Position numbers and translations under genes: made by a program
Notes under the pieces: model-generated
The model's input: only the letters and a program-made list of their open reading frames with translations
What the model was told of the DNA's origin: nothing
The model's database searches: none
DNA from: Zygnema cylindricum
Taxonomy: Eukaryota; Streptophyta; Zygnematophyceae; Zygnematales; Zygnemataceae
NCBI GenBank assembly: GCA_037447655.1
Contig: JBBHKE010000060.1
Coordinates: forward strand, 64,001-107,618
DNA: 43,618 nt
Direction of reading: 5' to 3'
Part shown: piece by piece, positions 22,560-34,200 of the stretch
How positions within the stretch are numbered: position 1 is the first letter of the stretch
Layout of the letters: each line of letters opens with the position of its first letter

Positions 22560-25500
22560 GGTTATGGGCCTTTTGTCAAGAATTCCTATCTTCAATGGCC
22601 AAAAGTATGCGTACTGGGCGGCGATGGTTGAATCGTCGTTTGAAACTGCTGACTTATTGGGGGTCTTGGATGGCTCCATTGATGAAACAGATCCAACTTG
22701 GGCGAAAAAGAATTCAATGGCAAGGAACAATCTAATTCTTTGTATTTCAAAAAATTTGGTCATGTCCCGACTGAAAATGAAGAAGGCGAGGGAGATTTGG
22801 ACATCCCTCAAAACCGCTTTTGAGAAAGCGAATGTTCAAGAGGAGCTGTTGGTGGCTGGAAAAATTTGGGGTTACAAATACACGGGGGGAACTATGGTTG
22901 AGTATTGTGAAAATTTTCATGCGCTCATTGATGCTCACTCTTCTGTTAGGGGGTCATTTCTTGAGTTTCAACAGGCGGCTTTGCTTAATTGAGGTCTCCC
23001 TAGTAGCATGTAGGGTGTGTCTGTTCAATTAAAGAGTCATGATAAAGCTAGCTGGTCATTTCAGTTAGCGTATAATCTTATATTGGAGGAAGAAACAAAC
23101 ACTAAACTCCTTGAGGGAGAAGGAAAGGTAGAGGCACTTGCAACAGACTTTGACAAAAGAAATCAGTTTCACCAGAATAGGAATTAGTTGAACCAGAATC
23201 AGTATAATCAGAGGCAGAATAGGCCATCTACTACTACTTGTTTCTATTGTTATGAGAAGGGTCATGGATACAGGTACTGTCCTAAACTGAAGAAGGCTAA
23301 TGAGACAGGTTTATACAGGCCAGGTTGGCAATAGAGTCAGTATCACAAAGGTTTTTCTGGAAACACTTCTCGTGGAATTGCTCTTTTTTCAGCTTTTGCA
23401 ACTGAGGTAGATGGGTCTCTCAGCTTCAATGAGCAAGAGGAGGCAGATTTATTTGCTATGGCAGCTGCCATGGAGGGTCCAAAGGATGCGGGATGGATCA
23501 TGGACACGGGAGCGTTTGCCCACATGTGTTGGAACAAGGCGGCTTTTACGAATCTACAGCACACATCTCCAAAGAGTATCTACTATGCTTGCGGCATGAG
23601 TGTTCAAACCTCAGCTCAAGGTGATGTATCATTGATGGTAGATATGGGGGGAAAGTCGGTAGAGAGAACCCTTCACAATGTTTTGTATGTTCCAGATTTG
23701 AAGAAAAACCTTTTTTCTACATCATTAGTGGAGAGCAAAGGCTTTGAAGTTGTTATGAAAGGAGGGAGACAGGTTGTTAGCAAGAAAGGGAAAGTCGCAG
23801 TAACAAGAACTAGAGATGCTAGCAACATGTACCGGATGGACATGTGTAACAGTAATAGCGGATCGAACTAATTTATAAAAGGGTATTTAGCAGTTATGAT
23901 TATAGATTATTAAATTTGGTAGACGTTCGCGAAAGAATCACGCGATTTGGAGTTATATTTCAAAAGTTATAGCTATGGGTGCACTTAGGTGGCAGTGTGG
24001 GGTCTAAATAACAGGTGGTCCTAAAAAACATGTGATGGTTGTTCACTTGGCAAGATTCACAAATTGCCATTTCCACAGGAAACAGACCATAGATCGGAAA
24101 AAGTTCTGCAGCTCATCCATTCTGATGTTCTCGGTCCTTCACAAGTGGCTTCGGCTGGAGGTGTCCACTATATGGTCACATTCACAGATGAGTACTCGAG
24201 GTACACCAAAGTATATTTCATGCAACATAAGAGTGAAGTGTTTACTCACTTTAAACACTACAAAGCGTGGGCGGAAAAGCTTCATGGAGTTCCAATATTG
24301 GCGCTAAGATTGGACAACGGTGGAGAATACACATCGAAGGAATTCGAAGAATTTCTCCTTCAGGAAGGTATCAGTCACAATCTTACAGTTCCATATACAC
24401 CGGAACAAAATGGTGTTTATGAGAGATTAAATAGGACATTGACAGAGAGTGCTCGGTCCATGCTTGCAGATAAAGGGCTAGATTTGAAATTCTGGGCTGA
24501 ATCACTTAACTGTGCTGTTTATATTAAAAATAGAATTGCTTCTAGGTCTGTTAGCACTACACCTTATGAGCTTTGGACAGGGGAAAAACCTGATGTTAGT
24601 CACTTTAAGATCTTTGGCAGCAAGTGTTTAATTTTAGATACTTCACAGGATAGATGGAAAATGGAACCTAAAGGCTTACCTGGGATTTTCATGGGGTATG
24701 ATGATAATGCGAAAGGATATAGAGTTTTTGTACTTGAGAAACAGAAAGTGATTGTTTCTAGAAATATCCAGATTAAAGATGAACAGGATTCGGTTGACTT
24801 TTTTAAAGTGCCAGAACAACCGGCAAAGGAAAAGCAAGAATATGTCATTTTTCACCATACGCAGCGAGTCTACTTTCCACCGGCAAGTGGGACACCTCTT
24901 CCTTCAGTTCCTCTGGTGCCTTTACAAGATGCTTCACCACAAGCTACACCGCAGGTGGAAGGAACTACTACACATTCTGTACCAGATCACGTTACGGGTC
25001 AAACTAAACAGAAAAATAACGGGTTGCCGACAATCTCAACCTCAAAATTTCCGGGGGAAAAGAGATCTAGCAGACTTCGGCAAGCAAGCTCTCACTTTGT
25101 TTTTTCTGCAGCTACAGAGGAACCTCTAACAATCGAGGAGGCCTTCTCATCACCTGAGAGAAATGAGTGGATCGAGGCGGCAAACGATGAAATGAAGTCC
25201 ATTATGGAGGCACAAACATGGGAGTTAGTGGATCTTCCTCTGGGCAGGAAAGCCATCGGCAGCAAATGGGTATTCAAGGTGAAGCTGAACCCGGACAACA
25301 CCATCGAAAGGTATAAGGCCAGACTAGTGGCTAAGTAATATAATCAAAAAGAAGGTATTGACTTTGAGGAAACCTTCTCCCCAGTTGTTAGATTTCCCAC
25401 TGTTAGAATTTTGCTAAGTCTAGCAGCTATAGAGAATATGGAAATACATCAGATGGATGTTAAAACTGTTTTCTTGCATGGAAAGTTAGAAGAAACAATT

Positions 25501-26694
25501 TATATGAAACAACCTGAAATGTATGTTGAAAAAGGAAAGGAAGAATTAGTGTGTAAATTGATGAAATTTTTGTATGGGCTAAAACAAGCCCCGCGTCAGT
25601 GGAATCTGAAGTTATATGAGTTTTTAACTGGGCTAGGTTTTAAGAGAATTAGCTCAGATCATTCTGTATATGTTCTACAAGGGAAGATGGGGTAATTTAC
25701 ATTGCTGTATATGTGGATGATCTATTATTAATAAGTAAGTCAATGGATGAAATAAACCGCATTAAAGCGGCTTTAAGGTCTAGGTTAGAGATGAAGAACC
25801 TCGGTGAGGCCAAATATATCTTAGGAATACAGGTAGAAAGAGACAGAAACAAGAGGCTCATTATGTTGACTCAGAAAGAAGCAATAGGTAACATGCTAGA
25901 AAGATTTGAAATGAAAGATGTGAAAGGATCCGTAACTCCCATGGAATTTAGGCAGAAATTGGAAGGAATCGATACAGATTCAGGCATAATTGTTGGTGAG
26001 AGTCTAGAGACAGGGGAGGAAGAGTTTATGGCATCAAAGCCATATAGACAGGTTGTTGGAAGTCTTATTTATTTTATGAATTGTACGAGACGCGACATTG
26101 CGGCAGCTGTGGGAGTCTTGAGTAGAAGTCTGCAAAATCCTAAAAGGGAACACTGGGAAGCAGCGAAAAGAGTGTTGAGATATCTTGCAAGTACTCGAAA
26201 TCTCAAGCTTGTTCTCGGAGGAGGAGGTGAAAATTCAGACGTGGAGCGATGCTAGCTATGGGGACATGCCAAGTCGGAAATCTACGACCGGCTTCGTACT
26301 GAAGTTTAAAGATGGAACTTGCTGCAGGAGTAGCAAATTACAAAAGGTTAGAGCTCAATCCACAATGGAATCAGAATATATGGCAGCAGCTTCCGCCCTG
26401 AAAGAGCTCCTATGGGTCAAGTCCATTCTACAAGAACTTCGATATATGCAAACTGGCCCTCAAGCTATGTTGTGTGACAACCAAGCTGCCATCGCAATTG
26501 CCTCTAACCCTAGCCATCACTTTAAGAGCAAACACATGGATGTTAGACTTCATTTTGTTACAGAAAAAGTACTTGCAAAAGTCGTTTAATTGTGTTATTT
26601 ACCAGATGAGAAGATGGTGACTGACATGTTAACAAAAGCCCTTCCTGCTCCTAAGTTACAGTTTTGCAGAGATGTTGTTGGACTAAGAGAGTAA
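22498..26694 (+). pseudogene. gag-pol: Copia gag-pol polyprotein, disabled
   Basis: A single frame starts at ATG 22498 (inside the LTR) and runs to TAA 26692-26694. Order: Gag (IFNGQKYAYW); zinc knuckle CFYCYEKGHGYRYC (about 23239); protease WIMDTGAFAHMC (about 23494); integrase with CDGC, IHSDVLGP, LRLDNGGEY and EQNGVYERLN; reverse transcriptase with FLHGKLEETIYMKQP and YVDDLLL; RNase H with WSDASYGD, ESEYMAA and CDNQAA. In-frame stops lie at 22990 (TGA), 23011, 23185 and 23332 (TAG), 23869, 24022, 25336 and 26587 (TAA). The frame slips near 25690 and returns near 26220. The stretch 23872-24020 is degenerate, and the HH part of the integrase zinc finger cannot be seen. The element cannot make a functional polyprotein itself. 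Confidence 0.93.
22560..22570 (+). promoter_or_regulatory. Primer binding site of the half-tRNA (Drosophila copia) type
   Basis: GGTTATGGGCC follows the LTR end without a gap. It is complementary to GGCCCATAACC, the anticodon stem-loop of initiator tRNA-Met, not to the tRNA 3' end. Drosophila copia is known to prime from a cleaved 5' half of this tRNA. The site is read in the gag frame as part of the coding sequence. Confidence 0.8.
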
Positions 26695-26710
26695 CTGAGT
26701 ATAAAGATTT

Positions 26711-26717
26711 AGGGGAG
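26711..26717 (+). promoter_or_regulatory. Polypurine tract
   Basis: AGGGGAG lies directly before the 3' LTR start TGTTGG, the expected place for plus-strand priming. Confidence 0.75.
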
Positions 26718-27736
26718 TGTTGGAATTTATAAATCTTTATTTCAGTTTATAGGGGTAAAAATAAATTGGGATATTTTTCTAGTAATACTTACCTTAATTA
26801 GTGTTAGAGTAGCAAAAGGTACAGTAGAATGTATTGTACTTTTGCACGGACACGTGTTGGCGAAAGAACGTATGCAAGTTTTTCGGAGTAGCGCCGACAG
26901 TCAAGCATACCCGTCAAAAAGTTGACGATGCGATTCACATGATCGGACGAACGGGATCTGTCCCGAGTATTCCGAAAACATATGATACAAATCGACGGTA
27001 CCACCGTCAATCGAATCTGTTCCAACGGACGCGATTCACCTGGGACCACAAGCGTGATTCACGAGGGACCACAAGCGTGATTCGCGTGGGACCACAAGTG
27101 ACGAAGCACTCAGGTGCTTCGTACTACACGACCACATTCGGCTGGACTTTAGCGGTCACCGCTGACTAAGCATTTGGAACGTTTTGTGTACGGTTAGAAC
27201 GTTTTGTGTACGGTTCAATTTCTGTATATATTTGAATAACATTAATTTGTCGTTTAGTGTGATATAAAATAGTGTTCTATTATTCAGGTTTCTAGAAAAT
27301 AGTAATTAGGGTTTTTGAGGTACAGTGACGTACGGGTAGGATGTTTTGTCGTTAGTCAGGATAATAACAGTTGTAACGGTTACCCGAATTAGTGTAGATT
27401 AGTAAATACACACTGTGAGCATATAAATTAGGACTTAGCCAATTTTGTAGTATCCAGTTTTGGGAATATGATTTTCTAAGGGCGGTTTTTGGGAAACTTC
27501 CAGACATCATATCTTATGTTTTACTTGGTCAATTGGGCTGCAATTGAAAGAATTGTCAGTTTACTGTATTGTGTATCAGTGTGTCAAATTTGAAACATAT
27601 TGGGGTTTTGAGTCATATTTTGTGTCAGTTCAAAGTTGGCTGTTGAGTAGGTACTTTGATAGTTTATGTTGTTTTTCATGTCTACTTCTACTACTACTGC
27701 TGGTTCTCCGCCTGCAACAGTAGTTGTAGAACAACA
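26718..27736 (+). repeat. 3' LTR of the Copia element
   Basis: 1019 bp. It differs from the 5' LTR by scattered substitutions, a shorter ACT repeat near its end and a tandem duplication of about 20 bp (GAACGTTTTGTGTACGGTT twice, near 27178-27217). It carries its own copy of the gag ATG (27679), as expected when the start codon is inside the LTR. Confidence 0.9.
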
Positions 27737-28651
27737 CTTAAGACCCATATTGTATTCGGACCTATTCGGACCAATTACAACATTCGGATCAAATATTGAA
27801 CCAATTAAAACATTCGGACCAAAAAAAAGTATTTACACCGTGAAATTCCGACGATCGGATGGTTGCTGATCAAAGTAGCGATGTAAGAAGATCACATGAA
27901 AAGTCCATAACACAACATACGATAAAGGCGCCGACCAAAGGCCTACCATTAAAACGCCTAGTTTTGAACTATGATTTGAAGTAAATTTGGCCAGTTCTAA
28001 AAATTTGAAAGATATTCAATATTGGATCGTAGCTTGCGTGGCGCCAGTCAATTTAGAACACGTGGCTTACATACTCTACGTGATGGAACATCGACCAGTT
28101 GTGATAGCTGTATGGAGTCAAATGTCTTCAAAATGCTAACAGCTAAAGGTTTTAGCCTCAGATGATCCTCATAAAAGATATCGTTTGGCGACATAAAATC
28201 ACATGGTCTTTTGTGATTTACTGGACTTGAGAGAAAATTGAGATATAAAGTTCATCGATTCCGAGAAGTTGTTCATTTCTGACCAAAAAAAATTTGAGAA
28301 TAAGAAAGTTGGGAATGTATAGCCTGTTTGAATGGGCAGGAAAAGTTACGAACATCTCCTTTCAACTCACGATTTTCCTTGTTAATTGCCCATTTTTCAA
28401 GGATTGTGGTGTCATGTTGTCATCGAGAACTGCTTGTTCTTTTCCGCATTCTTTGTTCGTTTACCTTTTTACGTGGAAGTTTCTTCAATAGTGTTATCAT
28501 CTTTTAGTTTGTGAGTCCGTGTGCGATTTTCCAGTTTCATTTTGGCTTGCCCTTTTACTTGTTTCATGTACTCCATGCATTTCTTTGACAAAGCTTAATG
28601 CTATTAGATAAATAACTGGATCATCTTTACGGTATTGTGTCGGATGCAACT
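27737..28651. other. Intergenic, no gene recognised
   Basis: Right flank of the Copia element. The words ATTCGGACC and ATTCGGATC recur several times at 27758-27812. No domain, tRNA or inverted repeat was seen. Confidence 0.45.
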
Positions 28652-28745
28652 AAACCGCTCATCGTTAGTAGAGTTAATAAACCTCTTTGGCCACGACTTT
28701 TCTTGCTCGGAAATCATAAGTGATGTTAACAACACTATTTAAGAG
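28652..28745. mobile_element. MITE fragment
   Basis: ACCGCTCATCGTTAGTAG resembles the ACCGCCCATCGTTATTAG terminus. About 75 bases further on, AAATCATAAGTGATGTTAAC and ACACTATTTAAGAGG match the interior of the element at 11025-11212. The right end is missing. Confidence 0.5.
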
Positions 28746-29004
28746 GTAAAATTTTTATTAAGAAGCACAATCTTAAACCATCTGAGAACATAGGAACTGA
28801 AAAAGATAGGCAAAATTGCCAACTGAAAGCAAACTCGAAGAAAAACTGCGCGAGCTTCTAACCCTTAAAAAAAAAAAAAAAAAACCAACAAACAAAAAAG
28901 GAGCTCACTTTTTGAAAATATTTTCTACAAGTTAAAAAGTTGTTTATATTTTTAATGTATCAAGTTTCCGTGTCTAAAATTATAATTCTGATGGTTAAAA
29001 AACC

Positions 29005-29176
29005 GGAGAGAGGAGGGAGGGAGGGAGGGAGAGAGAGAGAGAGAGGGAGAAAGAGAGTGAGGGAGAGAGAAAGAGAGAGAGGGAGAGAGAGGGAGAGAGA
29101 GGGAGAGAGAGGGAGAGAGAGGGAGAGGGAGAGAGAGAGAGGGAGAGAGGGGGGGAGGGAGAGAGGAAGACAGAGA
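29005..29176. repeat. Purine tract (GAGA/GGGA)n
   Basis: About 170 bp of nearly pure purine on the plus strand, mixing GAGAGA, GGGAGA and GGGAGG units. Low-complexity Arg/Glu/Gly frames over it are artefacts. Confidence 0.95.
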
Positions 29177-29820
29177 ACCATCAGAAATGACAACCCTAAA
29201 AAAAAATGTACACGTACCCGTCTTAGTTTTTACAGCCACTGTAGACTGGTGGAGAAGAATATATATTAAAAAATCTTGTCAAAAACTCTTGTTTAAACGC
29301 TTAATAAAAACGTTTTTATTATCTTATAATAATAATAAACCGCTGTAAAGGATGGCGATTCACGAGTGTGAAAGATAACCTAAAATGGTATCAAGAATAT
29401 ATATATTAAAAAAAAAGAAAAAAGAAAAAACAGAAAAAAAAAACGAACTGGTCGATAGGAGGGACCAAAAAAAAATGGACAGGTGACGGGAAGGAAGAGC
29501 TGTACTTTAACGATGGAGCAGAGGAGAACAGGGGGGCGGAAGGGAAGAGGGGGACATTTTAGTAAGTTTGAAAAACTGCAGGTTTGTTTTCGCGCCTGTG
29601 TTTGATGACGTCGAAGCGTGCGACGTGTCACGTGACACCTTCAATCGGAGTGACGTGCCAAAATTTTGGTGTGAACAAGACCCGTTTTCCGATGAGTTTT
29701 CGGAAAATCATCGGAATGGGCAAAAAGTTACAAATGCTTACAGAAACGTATGATGGAGCTTCACCCTAAGGGTGTGACCATCGATTAGAACCAGTGTCGC
29801 ACCAATGTCCAGGAGAGTGC
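29177..29820. other. Intergenic, no gene recognised
   Basis: A-rich at 29400-29480, otherwise mixed. Short frames only. GTGTCACGTGACAC (29625-29638) is a perfect palindrome containing a CACGTG core, a possible binding site that I cannot assign. Confidence 0.4.
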
Positions 29821-30061
29821 AATCATGTGAATCGCTATTAGTGGTAATATTTTTTTGCCACTTAAAACATCTTTTTAAGTACACACTTCTCCTATTTTCA
29901 CATGGAAACCGCCAATCGGAATGTTGGCTGAGAATCGCAATGGATGAGAATGTTGGCTTTCAATCGCAACCATCAGATCCATAATCTGACAAGCGTATAC
30001 TGAGAAAAGATGTTTTAAGTGGCAAAAAAAATCATTATCACTAATAGCGATACACGGTGTG
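29821..30061. mobile_element. MITE, about 0.24 kb, with inverted repeats of about 48 bp
   Basis: GTGAATCGCTATTAGTGG with TTTTTTTGCCACTTAAAACA (left, 29831-29875) is inverted on the right (AAAAGATGTTTTAAGTGGC to GCGATACACGGTGTG, 30002-30061). The inverted arms are longer than in its relatives. No coding capacity. Confidence 0.8.
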
Positions 30062-31238
30062 CACACTAGATAGATGCGTGTTCGATCCCTGTTCATGTCG
30101 ACACCGTGTGTAGTCATCTTTGCATCATTACCGGCAAGGGAAGAGTCGGAGGCCTCGGATCAAATAGCAACGAGAACCTTAGACTTTATTATTTGAAGTC
30201 TAACAACTGGCGAAGTATATTTATACATATTTCCGTGTGGCCAAACAAAGTATTGACTGGTTTTAATATGTATATGATTGTGTACATCTGTACGAAATTT
30301 ACTAATGTACAGTACTGTACTATATTAAATCGCCTGTCGTAAGATGTAATGTTTTAATCTTATTCGTTGATATAGCAGATTCACCCAGTTGACACAGGTT
30401 CCTTCCAAAATAGCCAGCATACCAATAATGCACAGAATATGTAACAATGGTACGCTACATTCGGCGGGACAGATTTCAAATTTATCCCACCACATTTTGA
30501 CGTTTTTAGGATTCTTAACGAATATTGACAATTTCTCGAATTATACCGATAGGTTCAGCGATGACTTGGTTTCCCTTGCACATCTCACATCCTGTTTCAA
30601 ACACCATTCAGTACGGCCCATACCAAACAAAACCAAGCTGACCAGGACCGAATCAAACTGAGTGGGCCCAGGTGCAAGACAAGTTTTCCTATTCCACACT
30701 TTTCCGTGGTTCTCACAAGATCCAAGAGAGATTTTCGAAGAGAGAAACCTAAAAGCTTGTTTGAAGGGCAATGCTCCATAACTGCTGCACAAAAAATACT
30801 TTTGTTGAATTGTTCTTTTTCACATTTTCATCCTTTCTCCCAATAAACACGAACATGGACTTCTGTGCACATTGACGTTGTCATTGTGAGATTCAGTGAA
30901 ATTTGGCTGTCACGTAACAGTTTGCAAGAACACATATATAGTAAAATAACATTCCACACGTCACAATTGCCAAAAAAAACTGATTGTTTATTACATGTAC
31001 AATTGAGTACATTTTACAAATGAAAGTTGTCCTATATACTGTTTGTTCTCAGCTTTTGGACTTCTATTGCCATACCAGATTCCACCCCATTGAAAACCGG
31101 TACGAAAACTTCCAAAAAAAAACAAGTTACAGCAAAACAACCACCGAAAAGTACCATCATAAAACTTCCTTCAAAAAACTTCCCAACTCACAAGCTCTTC
31201 CCAAGCTCTTAAACTTCGTAAAAATTAAAGACGAGTCT
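30062..31238. other. Intergenic, no gene recognised
   Basis: Region downstream of lpxC. Short frames on both strands have no recognisable domain. It includes the 3' end of the lpxC transcript at its right edge. Confidence 0.45.
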
Positions 31239-31244
31239 TTTATT
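31239..31244 (-). terminator. Putative poly(A) signal of lpxC
   Basis: AATAAA on the minus strand, starting about 40 nt past the lpxC stop codon. Confidence 0.5.
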
Positions 31245-31282
31245 CCAAACATCCTTAGTTCAAAACCCAAGCCCTGTCATAT

Positions 31283-34200
31283 TCACCTACGAACAGTTGT
31301 CCTATCCACAATATCTGCGGTTTCCTCCAAAATCTGGTCATCCCTAGAGTCTCCACAAGCTGCCAAAAGAGCTTTCCCAAACTTCACATGGAGAGAGTGG
31401 CTCCCCTGAAACCAGAAAAAGACAACCTTAATGTGAGGGGAGGGGGAGGGGGAGGGGGAGGGGGAGGGGGAGAGGGAGAGGGAGAGGGAGAGGGAGAGGG
31501 AGAGGGAGAGGGAGGGGGAGAGGGAGAGGGAGAGGGAGAGGGAGAGGGAGGGGGAGGGGGAGGGGGAGGGGGAGGGGGAGGGGGAGGGGGAGGGGGAGGG
31601 GGAGGGGGAGGGGGAGGGGGAGGGGGAGGGGGAGGGGGAGGGGGAGGGGGAGGGGGAGGGGGAGAGGGAGAGGGAGAGGGAGAGGGAGAGGGAGAGGGAG
31701 AGGGAGAGGGAGAGGGAGAGGGAGAGGGAGAGGGAGAGGGAGAGGGAGAGGGAGAGGGAGAGGGAGAGGGAGAGGGAGAGAGGGAGGGAGAGGGGGAGGG
31801 AGAGGGAGAGGGAGAGGGGGAGGGAGAGGAATTTCAACAACATTGACTTTTGAAAAAACAAAATGGCAGCAAAATTGTTTGCAAGAACGGTTCAGAACGG
31901 ACAAAATAGACTAGAAAGATACTATTGAAACTGTCACTATTAACATACATTGCAGTTCAAAATGAATTTTTCTTCAAAAAAACTGAACAAACAGGCGTCA
32001 AATTTTACCAAACGTCGAGGTTCTCAAGAGGAAATATTTTCAAGTTTGATCATATGGTAATTCTTATCGACAATCAAGTGTGAAGACCTGGAATCTAAAC
32101 CAGACATGTATAAAATATAAAGGGAGGATAGTAGCAATCATTTCTTTATAATGTTTATTCTATTCAATATTTTTGTTCTTCATTGACAGTCTTTTATGCT
32201 ATACTGTGAGAATACTTTCATTTCACCCATGCTTTTCTCTGGTCGAGCTGACATCTGTAAATTTTTGTTAATCATCTCGATCTTTGAATGGTAAAATTTG
32301 TTTACTGTTTATTACTGGTTGATTACTTGTTTTGCCAAACTCTTTGAAGTTCAACATGAGTAAAAAATTCACCAATTTCCCCATCAAAGATTGTCCTTCC
32401 ATAAGACCTTCAAAAGCACCACATATCCACAAACTTTAAAACATCCCAATACAGCTCAGAAAAATGCATCGAGAAGATAACTTCTCTCAGAGAAGTATTA
32501 ACTCCAACAGACATACAACAATTCTTTGCATATCTAATGTGCTTTCTCCTCCAGAAACGATTCTGACCGTGTTCCTAACATTGTTCTTTGACCTTGTTTT
32601 TGACCTTTTTTTTCACCTTGTTTTTGACCTGGAATTGGTTCCAGAATAGTTTCCTCACCTTGTAAGCGACTACATGAGCATTAGGAATCCCTCCTTGCCC
32701 TCCCTCTGCACAGAGAGCGAGGTCTCCCACGAGGTCCAACAGTTTGTGGCGACAGGGCTCGTCACCGTATCTCAGAGGAGGGTTCAGCCAACCGCCCTGC
32801 ATGCTGCTTCCAATGGGATAACCAGTTGGTCCGACAACTTTTGATACAACTGTTTCTCGATTTGTAAAGACAACTTGGTTAGAAGTTATAATGGTTAGGA
32901 TTACTGCGTTACAATGTCTCTCATTACTTGTTTGTATCTGCTTGCGTTGACAATTTTGGCTACAAGTACAATTTGGTCGATCAGTTTTGTAATGACAACT
33001 CAGTTACGATTTGTCTCTCGGTTTGTAATGAAAATTCGGGTATAAATGCAATTATGTTTATCGCTCTATAATGACAACTTCGATACAATTATTTTATTGT
33101 CAACTTGGAATAGCTAGCGAACGGAATGCAGTGCTGCTTTTTGTCAATTAGGGCCCAAGACTTGACTAGAATATCTGATGTGAAATATAACAACAAGTTG
33201 GTCGGACAAGCTGGTTAATTTTGTTTCTCGGTTTGTAATAGTGATATCATCGATAGTACAGACAAGTATAATCGTGGAATATATGATGCTATTCTGACTT
33301 TTGGGCATGCACAACTGACAATTAATTCTGTTTCTATAACAAAAAGTGTGTGTTGAGGAATAGTAATCATACCAAAATAGAGTCATTTTTTACTCATAAC
33401 ACTACACAGTTCCCTGCTAATGGCATGAATCACATGACTTTCCGCGACAGTTTTGGAGGCCTCAAATAAACTCATGCATCATAGTTACTTTTTAAACAAC
33501 AAAAACATGGACAATATAAGGACCCTTTGTTTGTTTCCATCATTTGTTAAGGATTATTTTTCCCCATCCAGGATTATCTTTCTCTCCAGACTAATTACAG
33601 GATGTACCTGCATACGAGAGCATTCTCCAGGGAGCCTCCTTTAATGAGTCCGACCGCTTGAAGTTGCTCTATCTGTAAAATTCCGTCCCTTTGCCCTCTT
33701 TTCCTCTTCAGACACGATTCAACACTAAAGAAAACTTCAATTCAGCAACCTTCCCAGTTGAGATGTGGAGAGGAATCTGGCCTTATCGTGTTCATAGGTA
33801 TGGTAACGCTCAGAAGTTGCACTTTACAATAAAAAAAGGTTTGTGAAAGTTCAATCTTACGAAACAAAGAAAACATCCATAAACGACATCACAGCCAAAA
33901 CATAATTGGAATATGCAAAAAGGTACGGAAACCCATATACAGCTAACCCTTTTGTCCAAGTGTTTAACCGTTAACTACCTGCATAACATAGCCGTTACAT
34001 ACATGTATAATATGTGGTAACCGTATTTACTGTTTCCGTACCTTTTCACACACTCAAATTACGAGGGCAAAAGTGGCTCTAAATGTCATAGGGCAAAACA
34101 ACCATTGGTTGATCCAAGCCTTCTAGGCTCCCATATAAGCCATCATGACAAGCACTTGGAGCTTTTCATGGATATCTTCTTGTAATTCAATCAGCTTTCT

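Larger units (their letters stand above)
21558..27736 (+). mobile_element. Copia (Ty1) LTR retrotransposon, complete in layout, decayed coding region
   Basis: Two LTRs (21558-22559 and 26718-27736) flank a primer site, one long gag-pol frame and a short polypurine stretch. Both LTRs begin TGTTG and end CAACA. It is inserted in the zinc-knuckle codons of an older Copia gag. The 5-bp flanks differ (AAACT on the left, CTTAA on the right) and the older element does not resume on the right, so a deletion or recombination followed insertion. The LTRs look closely similar by eye, so the insertion is probably not ancient. Confidence 0.92.

Noticed and set aside
27679-27869. A second gag start, which suggested a tandem partial Copia element
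   Set aside because: The homology ends exactly at CAACA, the LTR end; the ATG is simply the copy inside the 3' LTR.
30541-30792. Minus-strand frame of 83 codons downstream of lpxC
   Set aside because: No recognisable motif, and it lies beyond the lpxC poly(A) signal with no splice link.
31283-31904. Long Ser/Leu/Pro and Gly/Glu repeat frames
   Set aside because: Artefacts of the G-rich hexamer tract; only the 31283-31405 part on the minus strand is real (lpxC exon 8).
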